64,000 nt of DNA from an uncultured Ruminococcus sp. (GTDB lineage: Bacteria > Bacillota > Clostridia > Oscillospirales > Acutalibacteraceae). The position numbers and the translations under genes are program-made. The stretch lies in the NCBI GenBank assembly GCA_902785365.1, contig CACZYC010000001.1:204196-268195 (forward strand), given 5' to 3'. The notes beneath the pieces were generated by a model. That model did no database searches and was not told where the DNA came from. It was given only the letters and a program-made list of their open reading frames with translations. Positions 32,071 to 41,200 of this stretch are shown piece by piece (positions within the stretch are counted from its first letter, which is position 1; every line of letters starts with the position of its first letter).

Positions 32071-33903
32071 TCATTCTATGGCAACATCATATTCCCTGAA
32101 CCAATAGTCGAGTTCGATAATATACGCCAGTATCTGCGGAGCTTTCATCAACTGACCGTACCAAGGCGAGCTTATACCATCGGGATTGTTGATGATTTCC
32201 ATAACGCCTTTCTCACTGAGAAGTTCGGTCAGAGGCGTTTTTGTTTTCATTATATCCATAACTCTCTGCGCGCAAATATTCATATATACGGGGTTGTGCG
32301 TTTTAGGGTACGGGCTTTTCTTTCGCCATGCTATATCATAGGGGAGAATATCTTCAAAAGCTTTTCGTACAATACCTTTCTCCCTGCCTTTGTACGCCTT
32401 GATTTCCCACGGCATATTGTACGCGTACTCCACGATTCTGTAATCACAGAAAGGCACTCTGACCTCCAGCCCGCTGTACATACTGCACCTGTCCTTTCGC
32501 TCCAGCAGGCACTGCATAAACCAGTAGTAATTGAGATTGAACATTTCTCTCATTCTCGCGTCGAGCTTACTGTCTGAGCGGAGCTTGTCGGTGGCTTTAA
32601 CGGTATCAAGATATTTTTCGCGGACATATTCCTCTCCCTTTGGAAGAACCCCGTCTTTGAGAATGCTTCTGCGTACATCCTGTGAGCGTGACCACGGAAA
32701 GCAATCTTCAAAAAGTATATCTTTATTGTGATACCAGGGATAACCGCCGAACAGTTCGTCGGCGCATTCGCCCGACAAAGCGACTGTATAGTTCTTTTTT
32801 ATTTCCTCACAAAACAGCAGCAAGGAGCTGTCAACGTCCGCGTACCCCGGCAAATCCCGCGCAATAACACTGTCATAGAGCGCGTCGGCAAGCTGTTCGT
32901 TATCGAGTATAACCTCTTTGTGAACTGTGTCGGCGTTTTCGCTCATAAGCTTTATAAACTCAACATCGGCGGTGGGCTGAAACAGGCTCTTTTCAAAGAA
33001 CTTCATATTATCTCTGTACTCAACCGAAAAGGTTGTTATTTCACCGATATTATTTCTGTTAAAGAAATTTGAAGCGGTCTGTACAATTATACTGCTGTCA
33101 AGACCTCCCGACAGGAAAAAGCACAAAGGCACATCCGACACGAGCTGTCTTTCAACGGCGTCGGTCAAAAGATATCTCACATATTCAATCGCTTTGTGTT
33201 CGCAGTCGTTAAACTCCTTCGCCTCAAGTTTAAAGTAGCGGTTTTTCCTGAGTCTGCCGCCCTCGTATACGGCGTATTCCCCGGGTAATAATTCCTTCAC
33301 GTTCTTGAAAACTCCGCTCCCGGGTGTTCCCGCGGGTCCTAAAAAGAAGATTTCGTACAAGCCTTCGTCGTTTATAACGGGCTTAACTTTTCCGCTTTTT
33401 AACAGCGTTTTTATCTCCGAGCCGAACACAATTCCCGAATCAAATTCGCTGTAATAAAACGGTTTTACGCCGATTCTGTCACGACAAAAAAACAGCTTCT
33501 TGTTATATGTCTCATAAACCGCGAAAGCAAAAATACCGTTTAGTTTCTCAGCGCAGTTTTCGCCGTACTCAATATAACTTTTGAGCACGACCTCGGTGTC
33601 GCTGTGTCCTTTAAATGTATAGCCTTTTCCTTTTAGTTCAGTTCTCAGCTCCTCGGTGTTGTAAAGCTCGCCGTTATATACAATTACATATTTTTCATTT
33701 TTCATTCCGCACATCATCGGTTGTTTTCCGTTCTCTTTGTCGATTACAACCAGTCTCCTGTGAATGAGCGCGGTGTTATGGTCAATAAATATTCCGTTTT
33801 CGTCAGGTCCTCTTCTTGTCAGCGTCTTTGACATTTCCGATAATACTCCCAGTTTTTCCGACAAATCCTCATACCTGTCTACAAGCCCTGCGATTCCGCA
33901 CAT
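32071..33903 (-). CDS. asnB: Glutamine-hydrolysing asparagine synthetase
   Basis: Makes asparagine or, in some relatives, amidates other carboxylates. 610 residues. Cys2 (MCGIAG) is the glutaminase nucleophile; RRGPDENG, VYNGELYN and SDTEVVL complete the amidotransferase domain. The synthetase domain has the PPi loop FLSGGLDSS (about 264-272) and ECADELFGGYPWY. ATG at 33903 is preceded by AGGAGG. It lies 11 bases after ylbJ and 21 bases before the PAP2 gene. Confidence 0.88.
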   Translation of the reverse strand: MCGIAGLVDRYEDLSEKLGVLSEMSKTLTRRGPDENGIFIDHNTALIHRRLVVIDKENGKQPMMCGMKNEKYVIVYNGELYNTEELRTELKGKGYTFKGHSDTEVVLKSYIEYGENCAEKLNGIFAFAVYETYNKKLFFCRDRIGVKPFYYSEFDSGIVFGSEIKTLLKSGKVKPVINDEGLYEIFFLGPAGTPGSGVFKNVKELLPGEYAVYEGGRLRKNRYFKLEAKEFNDCEHKAIEYVRYLLTDAVERQLVSDVPLCFFLSGGLDSSIIVQTASNFFNRNNIGEITTFSVEYRDNMKFFEKSLFQPTADVEFIKLMSENADTVHKEVILDNEQLADALYDSVIARDLPGYADVDSSLLLFCEEIKKNYTVALSGECADELFGGYPWYHNKDILFEDCFPWSRSQDVRRSILKDGVLPKGEEYVREKYLDTVKATDKLRSDSKLDARMREMFNLNYYWFMQCLLERKDRCSMYSGLEVRVPFCDYRIVEYAYNMPWEIKAYKGREKGIVRKAFEDILPYDIAWRKKSPYPKTHNPVYMNICAQRVMDIMKTKTPLTELLSEKGVMEIINNPDGISSPWYGQLMKAPQILAYIIELDYWFREYDVAIE

Positions 33904-33914
33904 AATGTTTCCTC

Positions 33915-34964
33915 CTAAAGTTTCTTAATGCTGTAAATGAAGCTCACCGCGCAGAGAATAAGAAGCGCGCTGCCTACCGCCGAAGTGCTGAGACTCAGAT
34001 TAAGCGGCGTCTTTACGCTTGAAAACACGGGTAAGCTGATATTGAATATTTTAATAAATATAAATGTAAATAAAGCGCTCAAAAGCCCTTGTACAATTCT
34101 GCATAAGAAAAATAAAGCTTTGTTGATTTTAATATTTTTCAATGCTGTAAAGATTTGAAAATGAACGCATAAACCGCCGAATCCGGTCGAGAAAGCGATG
34201 AATAAAATGTTGTTGTTCTCAGCGAGCAGATTACACGCTGTCGTTACTTCCAGAAATACGCTGAAATATTTGACTGAATCCGTCGGGAGTTTTTCGGCAA
34301 TTCCTATAACCGCCGAAAAAGCTACCACCATCCCGCACATTTCAAGCATACCGTAAGCGGAGCTTGTGACTGATTTCGTAACGGCTGAAGTGAAAGTGAC
34401 AGGAGGATTGTTTAATTCTGCACAAGAATTATAATCGCTCTTTGCAGTAGTAATAAATTTATTCAGAATACCGATAATTATTACTGACAGTATCTGCGCG
34501 GCGAGCATACACACGCCAATCGACCGATTGGACAGCAATTCCCCGCCAACAAACGTAATCAAAAACCCGGGACCCGCTCCGACTGCGAAGTACGACGCTT
34601 TTACAGCGTCGTTTTTGCTTATCCTGCCGTTTTCGGCGAGAGTTGAAATTCCTCTAGCCCCGACAGGATATCCTCCTATCATACTCATTATGATTACCGC
34701 CGATAAATTCCCTGAAACCCCGAATAATTTCGGGCAGATTTTTTCGGTGAGTTTTCCGAGTTTTTCGGACAAGCCGCTCTCGGCAATAAAAACAGAAATT
34801 ATCATAAAAGGAAAAATTGAAGGAATTAATACCTCCGCGCAAAAGAAAATTCCATTGAGCGCTCCCTGCGCGCATTCCTTTCCCCACAATAAAACAGCTG
34901 TTATGATTATTGCGGCGAAAACAAACTCGCCGAGCGTCTGCTTGTTTTGGATTTTATTCATCAT
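33915..34964 (-). CDS. ylbJ: Sporulation integral membrane protein YlbJ
   Basis: Gate-domain membrane protein needed for spore cortex formation in Bacillus. The 349-residue protein has about eight membrane helices with IPSIFPFMIISVF, MSMIGGYPVGARGIS and FAVGAGPGFLITFVGG, all typical of YlbJ. It is shorter than the Bacillus protein (about 400). It is divergent from yqfC-yqfD, another sporulation pair, with only 41 bases between start codons, so this is a small sporulation locus. Confidence 0.82.
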   Translation of the reverse strand: MMNKIQNKQTLGEFVFAAIIITAVLLWGKECAQGALNGIFFCAEVLIPSIFPFMIISVFIAESGLSEKLGKLTEKICPKLFGVSGNLSAVIIMSMIGGYPVGARGISTLAENGRISKNDAVKASYFAVGAGPGFLITFVGGELLSNRSIGVCMLAAQILSVIIIGILNKFITTAKSDYNSCAELNNPPVTFTSAVTKSVTSSAYGMLEMCGMVVAFSAVIGIAEKLPTDSVKYFSVFLEVTTACNLLAENNNILFIAFSTGFGGLCVHFQIFTALKNIKINKALFFLCRIVQGLLSALFTFIFIKIFNISLPVFSSVKTPLNLSLSTSAVGSALLILCAVSFIYSIKKL

Positions 34965-35005
34965 TTTTATTCACCTTTAATATATATGAAATTGGGTGAT
35001 AGATA

Positions 35006-35260
35006 ATGAAAAAATCTGATAAAAGCCGAAAAATCCCCTCTGAGCTTACATATAATCTTCCGATAATTGAGTTTACGGGGGACAGGAGCGTTTTGGTGGA
35101 GGGCTCCACAGGGGTGTTGAAATATGATAGCGAGATTGTAAGAATTAACACACGTTCTATGATAATAGCTTTTTTCGGGAGAGGTCTGACGCTTAAATGT
35201 ATATCTCCAACTGCCGTCATTATTGACGGATATATCACGAAAACAGAGTTTATAAGGTGA
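35006..35260 (+). CDS. yqfC: Sporulation protein YqfC
   Basis: Small soluble protein (84 residues) of the YqfC family, expressed under sigma-E in Bacillus. The pattern LPIIEFTGDRSVLVEGSTGVLKY matches the family (positions 18-40), with a later IAFFGRGLTLKCIS strand pair. It is followed 4 bases later by yqfD, the usual pairing. ATG has GGGTGAT before it. Confidence 0.82.
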   Translation: MKKSDKSRKIPSELTYNLPIIEFTGDRSVLVEGSTGVLKYDSEIVRINTRSMIIAFFGRGLTLKCISPTAVIIDGYITKTEFIR

Positions 35261-35264
35261 TACA

Positions 35265-36440
35265 ATGGTACTTAAAATCATACGGTGGCTCAGAGGATAC
35301 ATAGTCTTTTCTCTGAATGGAGCGTTCCCCGAACGCTTTCTGAATCTGATTAACAAGCGCGGCATCCGCAACTGGGACTTTGTTCCCGCGGGAGACGGAT
35401 ATGTCGGAAAAATGTTTTTGTCCGATTATCTCAGAATCCGACCGACAGCCCGCAAAGCAAATGTAAGACTGAGGGTTAATCAAAGAGAGGGGTTTCCGTT
35501 CTTTGTGAAAAAATACAAACGCCGCAAAGGGCTGTTTTTCGGAGCGGTGGCGGCTGCTTTGATATTAGTCCTAATGAGTCAGTTTGTTTGGGATATCAGA
35601 TTTGTCGGAGCCGAGGGGCTGAGTTTAGTAGAGCTGAATCACGCGTTTGATGAGAGCGGATTCAAGGTTGGTGTTTTTAAGAATCAAGTGAACGTATCGG
35701 AGGTCGAAAGGCAGGTAATGCTCAAAGTTCCCGAGGTCAGATGGATTTCTGTTAATATGCTGAATAATGTGGCGACGGTTGAAATAAAACAGCAAAGCGA
35801 ACCTCCGAGGATGAAGAAGAAAACCTATCCGTGCAATATTATAGCCTCAGATGATGGCGTTATCACCGATATTATCGTCAAAGACGGTACCTGCGAGGTC
35901 AAGCGCGGTTCTGCTATTGCTCAAGGTCAGCTTATGGTGAATTCGGCTGTCGCTATCGGAGAGGATAAAAAGAAATATGTACACAGTGAAGCTCGGATTT
36001 TGGCTGACGTTTTTGATAAATATTCCGTAAAAATACCAAAAGCAAAAAATAAAATAATTCTAAAACAGAACTATACAGAGAAATCTAATCTAAAATTCCT
36101 GTTTTTTGAATTCCCATACAAGCTGTCGCCGTCACTCGAGGGGGAAGAGGCGGGCGTTACTCTTAACGAAAAGCTAAAGTTCAACGAAGTAACCCTGCCT
36201 TTGGGAAGAACAACCCGTCGTTCATATTGTTTTGATACGAAAAAACAAGAGCTGACAAAATCCGAAGCTGAAAAAATCCTGAAAACCCGACTCTTGCTCC
36301 ACGAGTGCTTTTGCGAGGGGAAAAGCGAGGTTAAGCAACGAAAGTTTAGCCTTTCGCAAACAGCTGACTGCTACATTCTGACCGCGGATTATCTTTTCAA
36401 CAAAAATATAGCCCGAAAGAAAAAAGTCAACGTTGAATAA
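35265..36440 (+). CDS. yqfD: Sporulation protein YqfD
   Basis: Membrane-anchored sporulation protein, 391 residues. N-terminal domain with GYIVFSLNGAFPERFLNLIN, one membrane helix (about 88-108, ending WDIRFVGAEGLS), then an extracytoplasmic domain with FDESGFKVGVFKN and MLKVPEVRWISVNMLNNVATVEIK, diagnostic of YqfD. In Bacillus it is a sigma-E-dependent gene acting in the mother cell. It is translationally close to yqfC. Confidence 0.87.
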   Translation: MVLKIIRWLRGYIVFSLNGAFPERFLNLINKRGIRNWDFVPAGDGYVGKMFLSDYLRIRPTARKANVRLRVNQREGFPFFVKKYKRRKGLFFGAVAAALILVLMSQFVWDIRFVGAEGLSLVELNHAFDESGFKVGVFKNQVNVSEVERQVMLKVPEVRWISVNMLNNVATVEIKQQSEPPRMKKKTYPCNIIASDDGVITDIIVKDGTCEVKRGSAIAQGQLMVNSAVAIGEDKKKYVHSEARILADVFDKYSVKIPKAKNKIILKQNYTEKSNLKFLFFEFPYKLSPSLEGEEAGVTLNEKLKFNEVTLPLGRTTRRSYCFDTKKQELTKSEAEKILKTRLLLHECFCEGKSEVKQRKFSLSQTADCYILTADYLFNKNIARKKKVNVE

Positions 36441-36461
36441 CTCTCGCGGATATGTTATAAT
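36433..36461 (+). promoter_or_regulatory. Promoter of ymdB
   Basis: TTGAAT (36433-36438) and TATAAT (36456-36461) at 17-base spacing overlap the last codons of yqfD. Confidence 0.6.
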
Positions 36462-36493
36462 CATTTCATCTTAATATATAGAAAGATGATAAT

Positions 36494-37267
36494 ATGAAAA
36501 TCCTTTGTATCGGTGATGTGGTAGGTAAAATCGGTTGCGAGTTTTTGCGTTCAAAACTGCCCAACCTCAAAAGGTTCTACGGAATCGATATGGTTATCTG
36601 TAACGGCGAAAACTCCGCTGACGGCAACGGCGTGACGCCCGTATCTGCGAAGTTTCTTTTTGACAGCGGAGTCGACGTGATAACGCTCGGCAACCATTCC
36701 TTCCGCCGTAAGGAAGCGTATGAATATCTCGACAATACGCCGTATATAATCCGTCCCGCGAACTATCCGAGCGGCACAACCCCCGGCGCGGGCGTGTGTG
36801 TTTTTGATATGGGCAGAATCAGCGTCACTGTAATTAATCTTATCGGTACCATGTATCTTGATAATTCCCTGCAAAGTCCTTTTGATATAATTGACGGCAT
36901 ACTCGAAAAGAACGATAGCAAAATCACCGTTGTGGATTTCCACGCCGAAACCACCTCGGAGAAGCTGTCATTGGGTTATTATCTTGACGGCAGAGTATCG
37001 GCGGTTTTCGGCACTCATACTCACGTTCAAACGTCGGACGACCATGTTTTGGGCGGCGGAACAGGTTACATCACCGACGTCGGAATGACCGGACCTATCA
37101 ACTCTGTTCTGGGTGTAAAACCTGAAATCGCCATAAATAAATTCAAAACCCGTATGCCCGTCCGATTTGAGATAAAAAACGGCGAATGCAAACTTGAAGC
37201 GGTAATTTTTGATATTGACGAAAAAACGGCGAAAACTAAATCTACCGAAAGATTAAGAATTATGTAA
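36494..37267 (+). CDS. ymdB: YmdB family metallophosphoesterase
   Basis: Cyclic-nucleotide phosphodiesterase of the YmdB family, which in Bacillus cleaves 2',3'-cAMP and influences biofilm and motility decisions. The 257-residue protein has the full metal set: IGDVVG (6-11), NGENSADG (about 37-44), TLGNHSF (about 65-71), and DFHAETTSEK followed by GTHTHVQT (about 176-183). It has its own promoter and precedes fakA and recG. Confidence 0.88.
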   Translation: MKILCIGDVVGKIGCEFLRSKLPNLKRFYGIDMVICNGENSADGNGVTPVSAKFLFDSGVDVITLGNHSFRRKEAYEYLDNTPYIIRPANYPSGTTPGAGVCVFDMGRISVTVINLIGTMYLDNSLQSPFDIIDGILEKNDSKITVVDFHAETTSEKLSLGYYLDGRVSAVFGTHTHVQTSDDHVLGGGTGYITDVGMTGPINSVLGVKPEIAINKFKTRMPVRFEIKNGECKLEAVIFDIDEKTAKTKSTERLRIM

Positions 37268-37286
37268 AATATTACATAATTAGTAC

Positions 37287-37315
37287 TTGAAAAATTGATT
37301 GTTTGTTAGTATAAT
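37287..37315 (+). promoter_or_regulatory. Promoter of fakA
   Basis: TTGAAA (37287-37292) and TATAAT (37310-37315) are 17 bases apart, 55 bases before the start codon. Confidence 0.65.
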
Positions 37316-37370
37316 GATATTGTATATCCATTACTATGTTTTATTACGCAATAGGTAAGGAAGTGTATTT

Positions 37371-39029
37371 ATGAACGGACAAGATTTAAAACAGGCTGTA
37401 ATCTCAGGTTCAAACAACATATGCAGTAAGAAGCTTATGATTAACGACCTAAACATTTTCCCTGTACCCGACGGTGACACAGGCACAAATATGTCTATGA
37501 CCACCACTGCCGCTGTCAACGCTATCGCTGACGACGACAGCACGAACGCGGGTGTAATCGCCAAGGCGATAGCCTCCGCGATGCTCAGAGGCGCGAGAGG
37601 CAACTCGGGTGTTATCCTGTCACTTTTGTTCAGAGGTTTTTCTCAGGGCTTGAGTGATAAGGAAGAGATTACGGGTAAGGATGTAGTCAAAGCTTTGGGC
37701 TTAGGTGTTGATGCAGCGTACAGCGCTGTTATGAAACCCACTGAAGGCACAATCCTCACAGTAGCCCGTGTAGGTTACGAGGGCGGACTTAAGGTTGTCA
37801 ACAAGAACGATAACCTTGTATATGTCTGGGAACAGATTTGCAAATCCGCTGAGGAAGCTTTGGAAAAAACTCCCGAGTATCTCCCTGTTTTAAAGAAAGC
37901 GGGCGTTGTTGACGCGGGCGGTATGGGCTTGCTCTCAATATTTGAGGGAATGCTTTCATACTTCAGAGACGGAGTAGTTGTTGAATATGAGGAGAATAAT
38001 TCTCAGGAAGAACTCGACAGCTTTTCAAGCACCGTTGCTGAATTTGACGAAGTTATCAACTTTACCTATTGCACTGAGTTTATCGTAGGCCGCGATACCG
38101 AAATCGGTACCGACCCCAACGAACTCAGATTGTTCCTGGAGACCATAGGCGATTGCGTTGTAGTTGTAAACGACGAGGAAATCATAAAGGTTCACGTTCA
38201 TACCGAACAGCCCGGCGACGCTCTCAAGAAAGGTCTGGAATACGGCCAGCTCCTCACTGTTAAGGTCGAGAATATGAGAGAACAGCACAAAAAGGCTAAA
38301 GAGGACAACGCCGCTAAGCCTAAGAAAGAAGCTCCCAAGCAGAAGCTTGAGCCTGCCGAGCCTACCGAGGATATCGGTTTTGTAGCTGTTGCCGCCGGCG
38401 ACGGAATGACAAATCTCTTTAAGGATCTCGGCTGCGCCAATGTTGTATCGGGCGGTCAGTCGATGAATCCCAGCACAGATGATATATATGCGGCTGTTAT
38501 GGCTACTCCCGCCAAGACAGTATTCGTTCTGCCCAACAACAAAAACATTATTATGGCTGCTCAGCAAACCGTAGCAATGGTTGAGGACAGAGAGGTAATA
38601 ATTGTTCCCACACGTACAATTCCTCAGGGAATGACAGCTATATTGAACTATGACCCCGAGCTTTCTCCCGCTAGCAATAAGGATATGATGATGGACGCCG
38701 CTAAGGCGGTGGCAACAGGTCAGGTGACATTTGCCGCGCGCAACAGTGAGTTCGGACATCAAAAGATTAAAGAGGGCGAAATCATCGCGCTCGAAAACGG
38801 AAAGCTTACTATTACCGAGAAAACTCCCGTCAGAGCGGCTATTAAACTCGCGAAGAATATGATTAATCACGATACCTCGTTTGTTACTCTTATTTACGGT
38901 TCTGACGTCAGCGAGGAAGACGCTCAGGAAGCTTATGAAGCTATTCAGGACAGGTTCGGTTCAAAGGTTGACGTTTCACTCGTTAACGGCGGACAGCCGA
39001 TTTACTACTTCGTATTAAGTGTAGAATAA
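37371..39029 (+). CDS. fakA: Fatty acid kinase catalytic subunit FakA (DAK2/YloV)
   Basis: ATP-dependent kinase that phosphorylates fatty acids bound to a DegV/FakB partner, feeding exogenous fatty acids into phospholipids. 552 residues: the DAK2 domain has LNIFPVPDGDTGTNMSMT (about 28-45) with the Asp metal ligands and RGARGNSGVILS (about 70-81); the middle is EYxTEF-like; a Lys/Glu/Pro-rich linker (about 300-335) leads to the C-terminal FakA/YloV domain. No DegV gene is present in the window. It lies upstream of recG as in many Firmicutes. Confidence 0.87.
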   Translation: MNGQDLKQAVISGSNNICSKKLMINDLNIFPVPDGDTGTNMSMTTTAAVNAIADDDSTNAGVIAKAIASAMLRGARGNSGVILSLLFRGFSQGLSDKEEITGKDVVKALGLGVDAAYSAVMKPTEGTILTVARVGYEGGLKVVNKNDNLVYVWEQICKSAEEALEKTPEYLPVLKKAGVVDAGGMGLLSIFEGMLSYFRDGVVVEYEENNSQEELDSFSSTVAEFDEVINFTYCTEFIVGRDTEIGTDPNELRLFLETIGDCVVVVNDEEIIKVHVHTEQPGDALKKGLEYGQLLTVKVENMREQHKKAKEDNAAKPKKEAPKQKLEPAEPTEDIGFVAVAAGDGMTNLFKDLGCANVVSGGQSMNPSTDDIYAAVMATPAKTVFVLPNNKNIIMAAQQTVAMVEDREVIIVPTRTIPQGMTAILNYDPELSPASNKDMMMDAAKAVATGQVTFAARNSEFGHQKIKEGEIIALENGKLTITEKTPVRAAIKLAKNMINHDTSFVTLIYGSDVSEEDAQEAYEAIQDRFGSKVDVSLVNGGQPIYYFVLSVE

Positions 39030-39044
39030 AAAAACATAACTTTT

Positions 39045-39075
39045 GGGGATACCGTTTCGGTATCCCTGCGTTTTT
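39045..39075 (+). terminator. Terminator between fakA and recG
   Basis: The 9-bp stem GGGATACCG/CGGTATCCC with a 3-base loop is followed by TGCG and a run of five T. Read-through into recG is possible because recG has no separate clear promoter. Confidence 0.7.
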
Positions 39076-39091
39076 CTGTAAAGGGAAGCAT

Positions 39092-41134
39092 ATGTCGTCA
39101 CTATACTCAATGAAAATTGAACAACTTAGCGGTATCGGTTCAAAGCGCGCTGAGCTTTTTCATAAGCTCGGCGTGTATTCGGTCGGCGAGTTGCTTAACT
39201 ATTATCCGCGTGATTACGAGGACTGGTCGGACATCACCGAAATAAAAGATGTTAAGGACAGCTCCGCCGTATGTATCAGAGCGGTGGTTGGTTCCGCCTT
39301 TAAAACAGGATACACCAAGAGCGGCAAGTTTATTGCCCGCGTCGCTGTATATGACGACAGCGGCGGAGCGGAGCTTGTGTTTTTCAACAATCGCTATATA
39401 GTAAATATGTTGAAGTACGGAGAAACCTACCTGTTTTTCGGTAAAGCGTCCCACACTCTCGACGGCGTAAATATGGTTTCACCAGTTTTTCAACCCGACA
39501 AGAGCTTTACCGCGGTTCAGCCCGTTTATAATCTGACGGCGGGGCTTAACAATAAATTCATAATTAATACCATGAAAAAAGCGCTTCTGCTTCTTCCCGA
39601 AACCGTGAACGATCCTCTGCCCGATGAACTGCGGCAAAAATTTAAGCTTTGCGACTTGAAGTACGCGATAAACAATATCCATTTTCCCGAGAGCATTGCG
39701 GCTCTGGAAAGCGCGAGAAAACGCTTGGTTGTCGAGGAGCTCCTTGTGCTCAATCTTGGGCTGAGAAGTCTCAAAAACCGAAAACGCTCAACTAACCGTA
39801 ACCTGATTACCTCTGATTATTCCAAGCAGTTTGAGAGCCTTCTTCCGTTTGAACTGACAAACGCCCAAAGAAGAGTAATCGAGGAGTGTGTGGGGGATAT
39901 GAAAAATCCCGACCTGACACTTAACCGCCTTGTTCAGGGTGATGTGGGTTCGGGAAAAACAGCAGTCGCGGCTTCAATCTGCTATACAACAATTAAGAAC
40001 GGCAAACAATGCGCGTTTATGGCTCCCACAGAAATACTCGCGGAGCAGCATTATAATTCCTTGAAAGAATTACTAGAGCCTGTCGGAATAAAAACAGCGC
40101 TTCTTACGGGCTCGTTGAAAGCGAGCGAAAAGGACAATATAAGACAAAAGCTGGAATCGGGAGAAATTGATCTGGTAATAGGTACTCACGCCCTTATCAC
40201 CGATAAAACGTTGTTTTCGGATTTGGGGCTTGTAGTTACGGATGAACAACACCGTTTCGGTGTAGCCCAAAGAGCAAAACTGCTTTCAAAAGGCAACAGC
40301 CCGCATCTGCTTGTAATGAGCGCAACTCCGATTCCCCGAACTCTCGGTTTGATTATATTCGGGGATTTGGATATCTCAATAATAGATGAGCTTCCTCCCG
40401 GACGGCAGGAAATAGAAACTTTGATTATCGACTCGTCAAAGCGTGTAAGAGCGCTTGGTTTTGTTCGTGATGAAGTAAAAAAAGGCAGACAGGCGTATAT
40501 AGTTTGTCCGCTTATTGAGGAAAGCGAAAGCGACCTTGTATCCGCGCAGGAGTACGCGGCTGAGCTTATGCTCAACTATTTCAATGATATCCCAATAGGT
40601 ATTCTTCACGGCAAAATGAAATCCGCCGAAAAAGAATCTGTTATGCGTGATTTTGCCGATAATAATATAAAAATACTTGTTTCAACAACTGTAATAGAGG
40701 TCGGTATCGACGTTCCCAACGCCACGATAATTATGATCGAGAACGCCGAGCGGTTCGGACTTTCACAGCTTCATCAGCTACGCGGCAGAGTAGGACGCGG
40801 CGATGAAAAAAGTTACTGCATACTTGTTTCCGACAGCAGAACTCAAAATGCCTATGAACGGCTCAAGACAATGAAATCCACCCGCGATGGATTTAAAATC
40901 GCGGACGCGGATTTCAAGCTCAGAGGTCCCGGTGACTTTTTCGGTTCACGCCAGCACGGTTTGCCGAAGCTTTCCATAAGCAGTCTCGCGGATACGCGAA
41001 ACCTTGACTTGTCCCAAAAGATTGCTGATTACGTCATTAAAGATTCCAATAATCTTACCGACGACCGTTACAGAGCGCTCAAAGGTGAAATCACCCGTCT
41101 TTTTAAATCCACAGGCGATGAAACTCTCAATTAA
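39092..41134 (+). CDS. recG: ATP-dependent DNA helicase RecG
   Basis: Branch-migration helicase that rescues stalled forks. The 680-residue, full-length protein has an N-terminal OB-fold wedge domain (about 60-160), then superfamily 2 motifs: QGDVGSGKT (Walker A), DEQHRFG (motif II), MSATPIPRT (motif III), and QLRGRVGRG (motif VI). The RecG C-terminal signature ADFKLRGPGDFFGSRQHG is present. The gene is within the fakA-recG pair usual for the phylum. Confidence 0.93.
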   Translation: MSSLYSMKIEQLSGIGSKRAELFHKLGVYSVGELLNYYPRDYEDWSDITEIKDVKDSSAVCIRAVVGSAFKTGYTKSGKFIARVAVYDDSGGAELVFFNNRYIVNMLKYGETYLFFGKASHTLDGVNMVSPVFQPDKSFTAVQPVYNLTAGLNNKFIINTMKKALLLLPETVNDPLPDELRQKFKLCDLKYAINNIHFPESIAALESARKRLVVEELLVLNLGLRSLKNRKRSTNRNLITSDYSKQFESLLPFELTNAQRRVIEECVGDMKNPDLTLNRLVQGDVGSGKTAVAASICYTTIKNGKQCAFMAPTEILAEQHYNSLKELLEPVGIKTALLTGSLKASEKDNIRQKLESGEIDLVIGTHALITDKTLFSDLGLVVTDEQHRFGVAQRAKLLSKGNSPHLLVMSATPIPRTLGLIIFGDLDISIIDELPPGRQEIETLIIDSSKRVRALGFVRDEVKKGRQAYIVCPLIEESESDLVSAQEYAAELMLNYFNDIPIGILHGKMKSAEKESVMRDFADNNIKILVSTTVIEVGIDVPNATIIMIENAERFGLSQLHQLRGRVGRGDEKSYCILVSDSRTQNAYERLKTMKSTRDGFKIADADFKLRGPGDFFGSRQHGLPKLSISSLADTRNLDLSQKIADYVIKDSNNLTDDRYRALKGEITRLFKSTGDETLN

Positions 41135-41141
41135 ATTCATC

Positions 41142-41170
41142 TTGAAAAATAAAATAAGTTGTATTATAAT
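41142..41170 (+). promoter_or_regulatory. Promoter of DD-carboxypeptidase gene
   Basis: TTGAAA (41142-41147) and TATAAT (41165-41170) at 17-base spacing, 30 bases before the start codon. Confidence 0.65.
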
Positions 41171-41200
41171 ATTCTCACCCTTACATAGGAGAGTGAAAAA

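Noticed and set aside
34965..35005. Sigma-E promoter for yqfC or ylbJ
   Set aside because: The 41-base divergent gap has no convincing sigma-E -35/-10 pair; the promoters may lie inside coding sequence.
38025..38870. 281-residue open frame antisense to fakA
   Set aside because: No ribosome site or domain; fakA on the other strand is full length and conserved.
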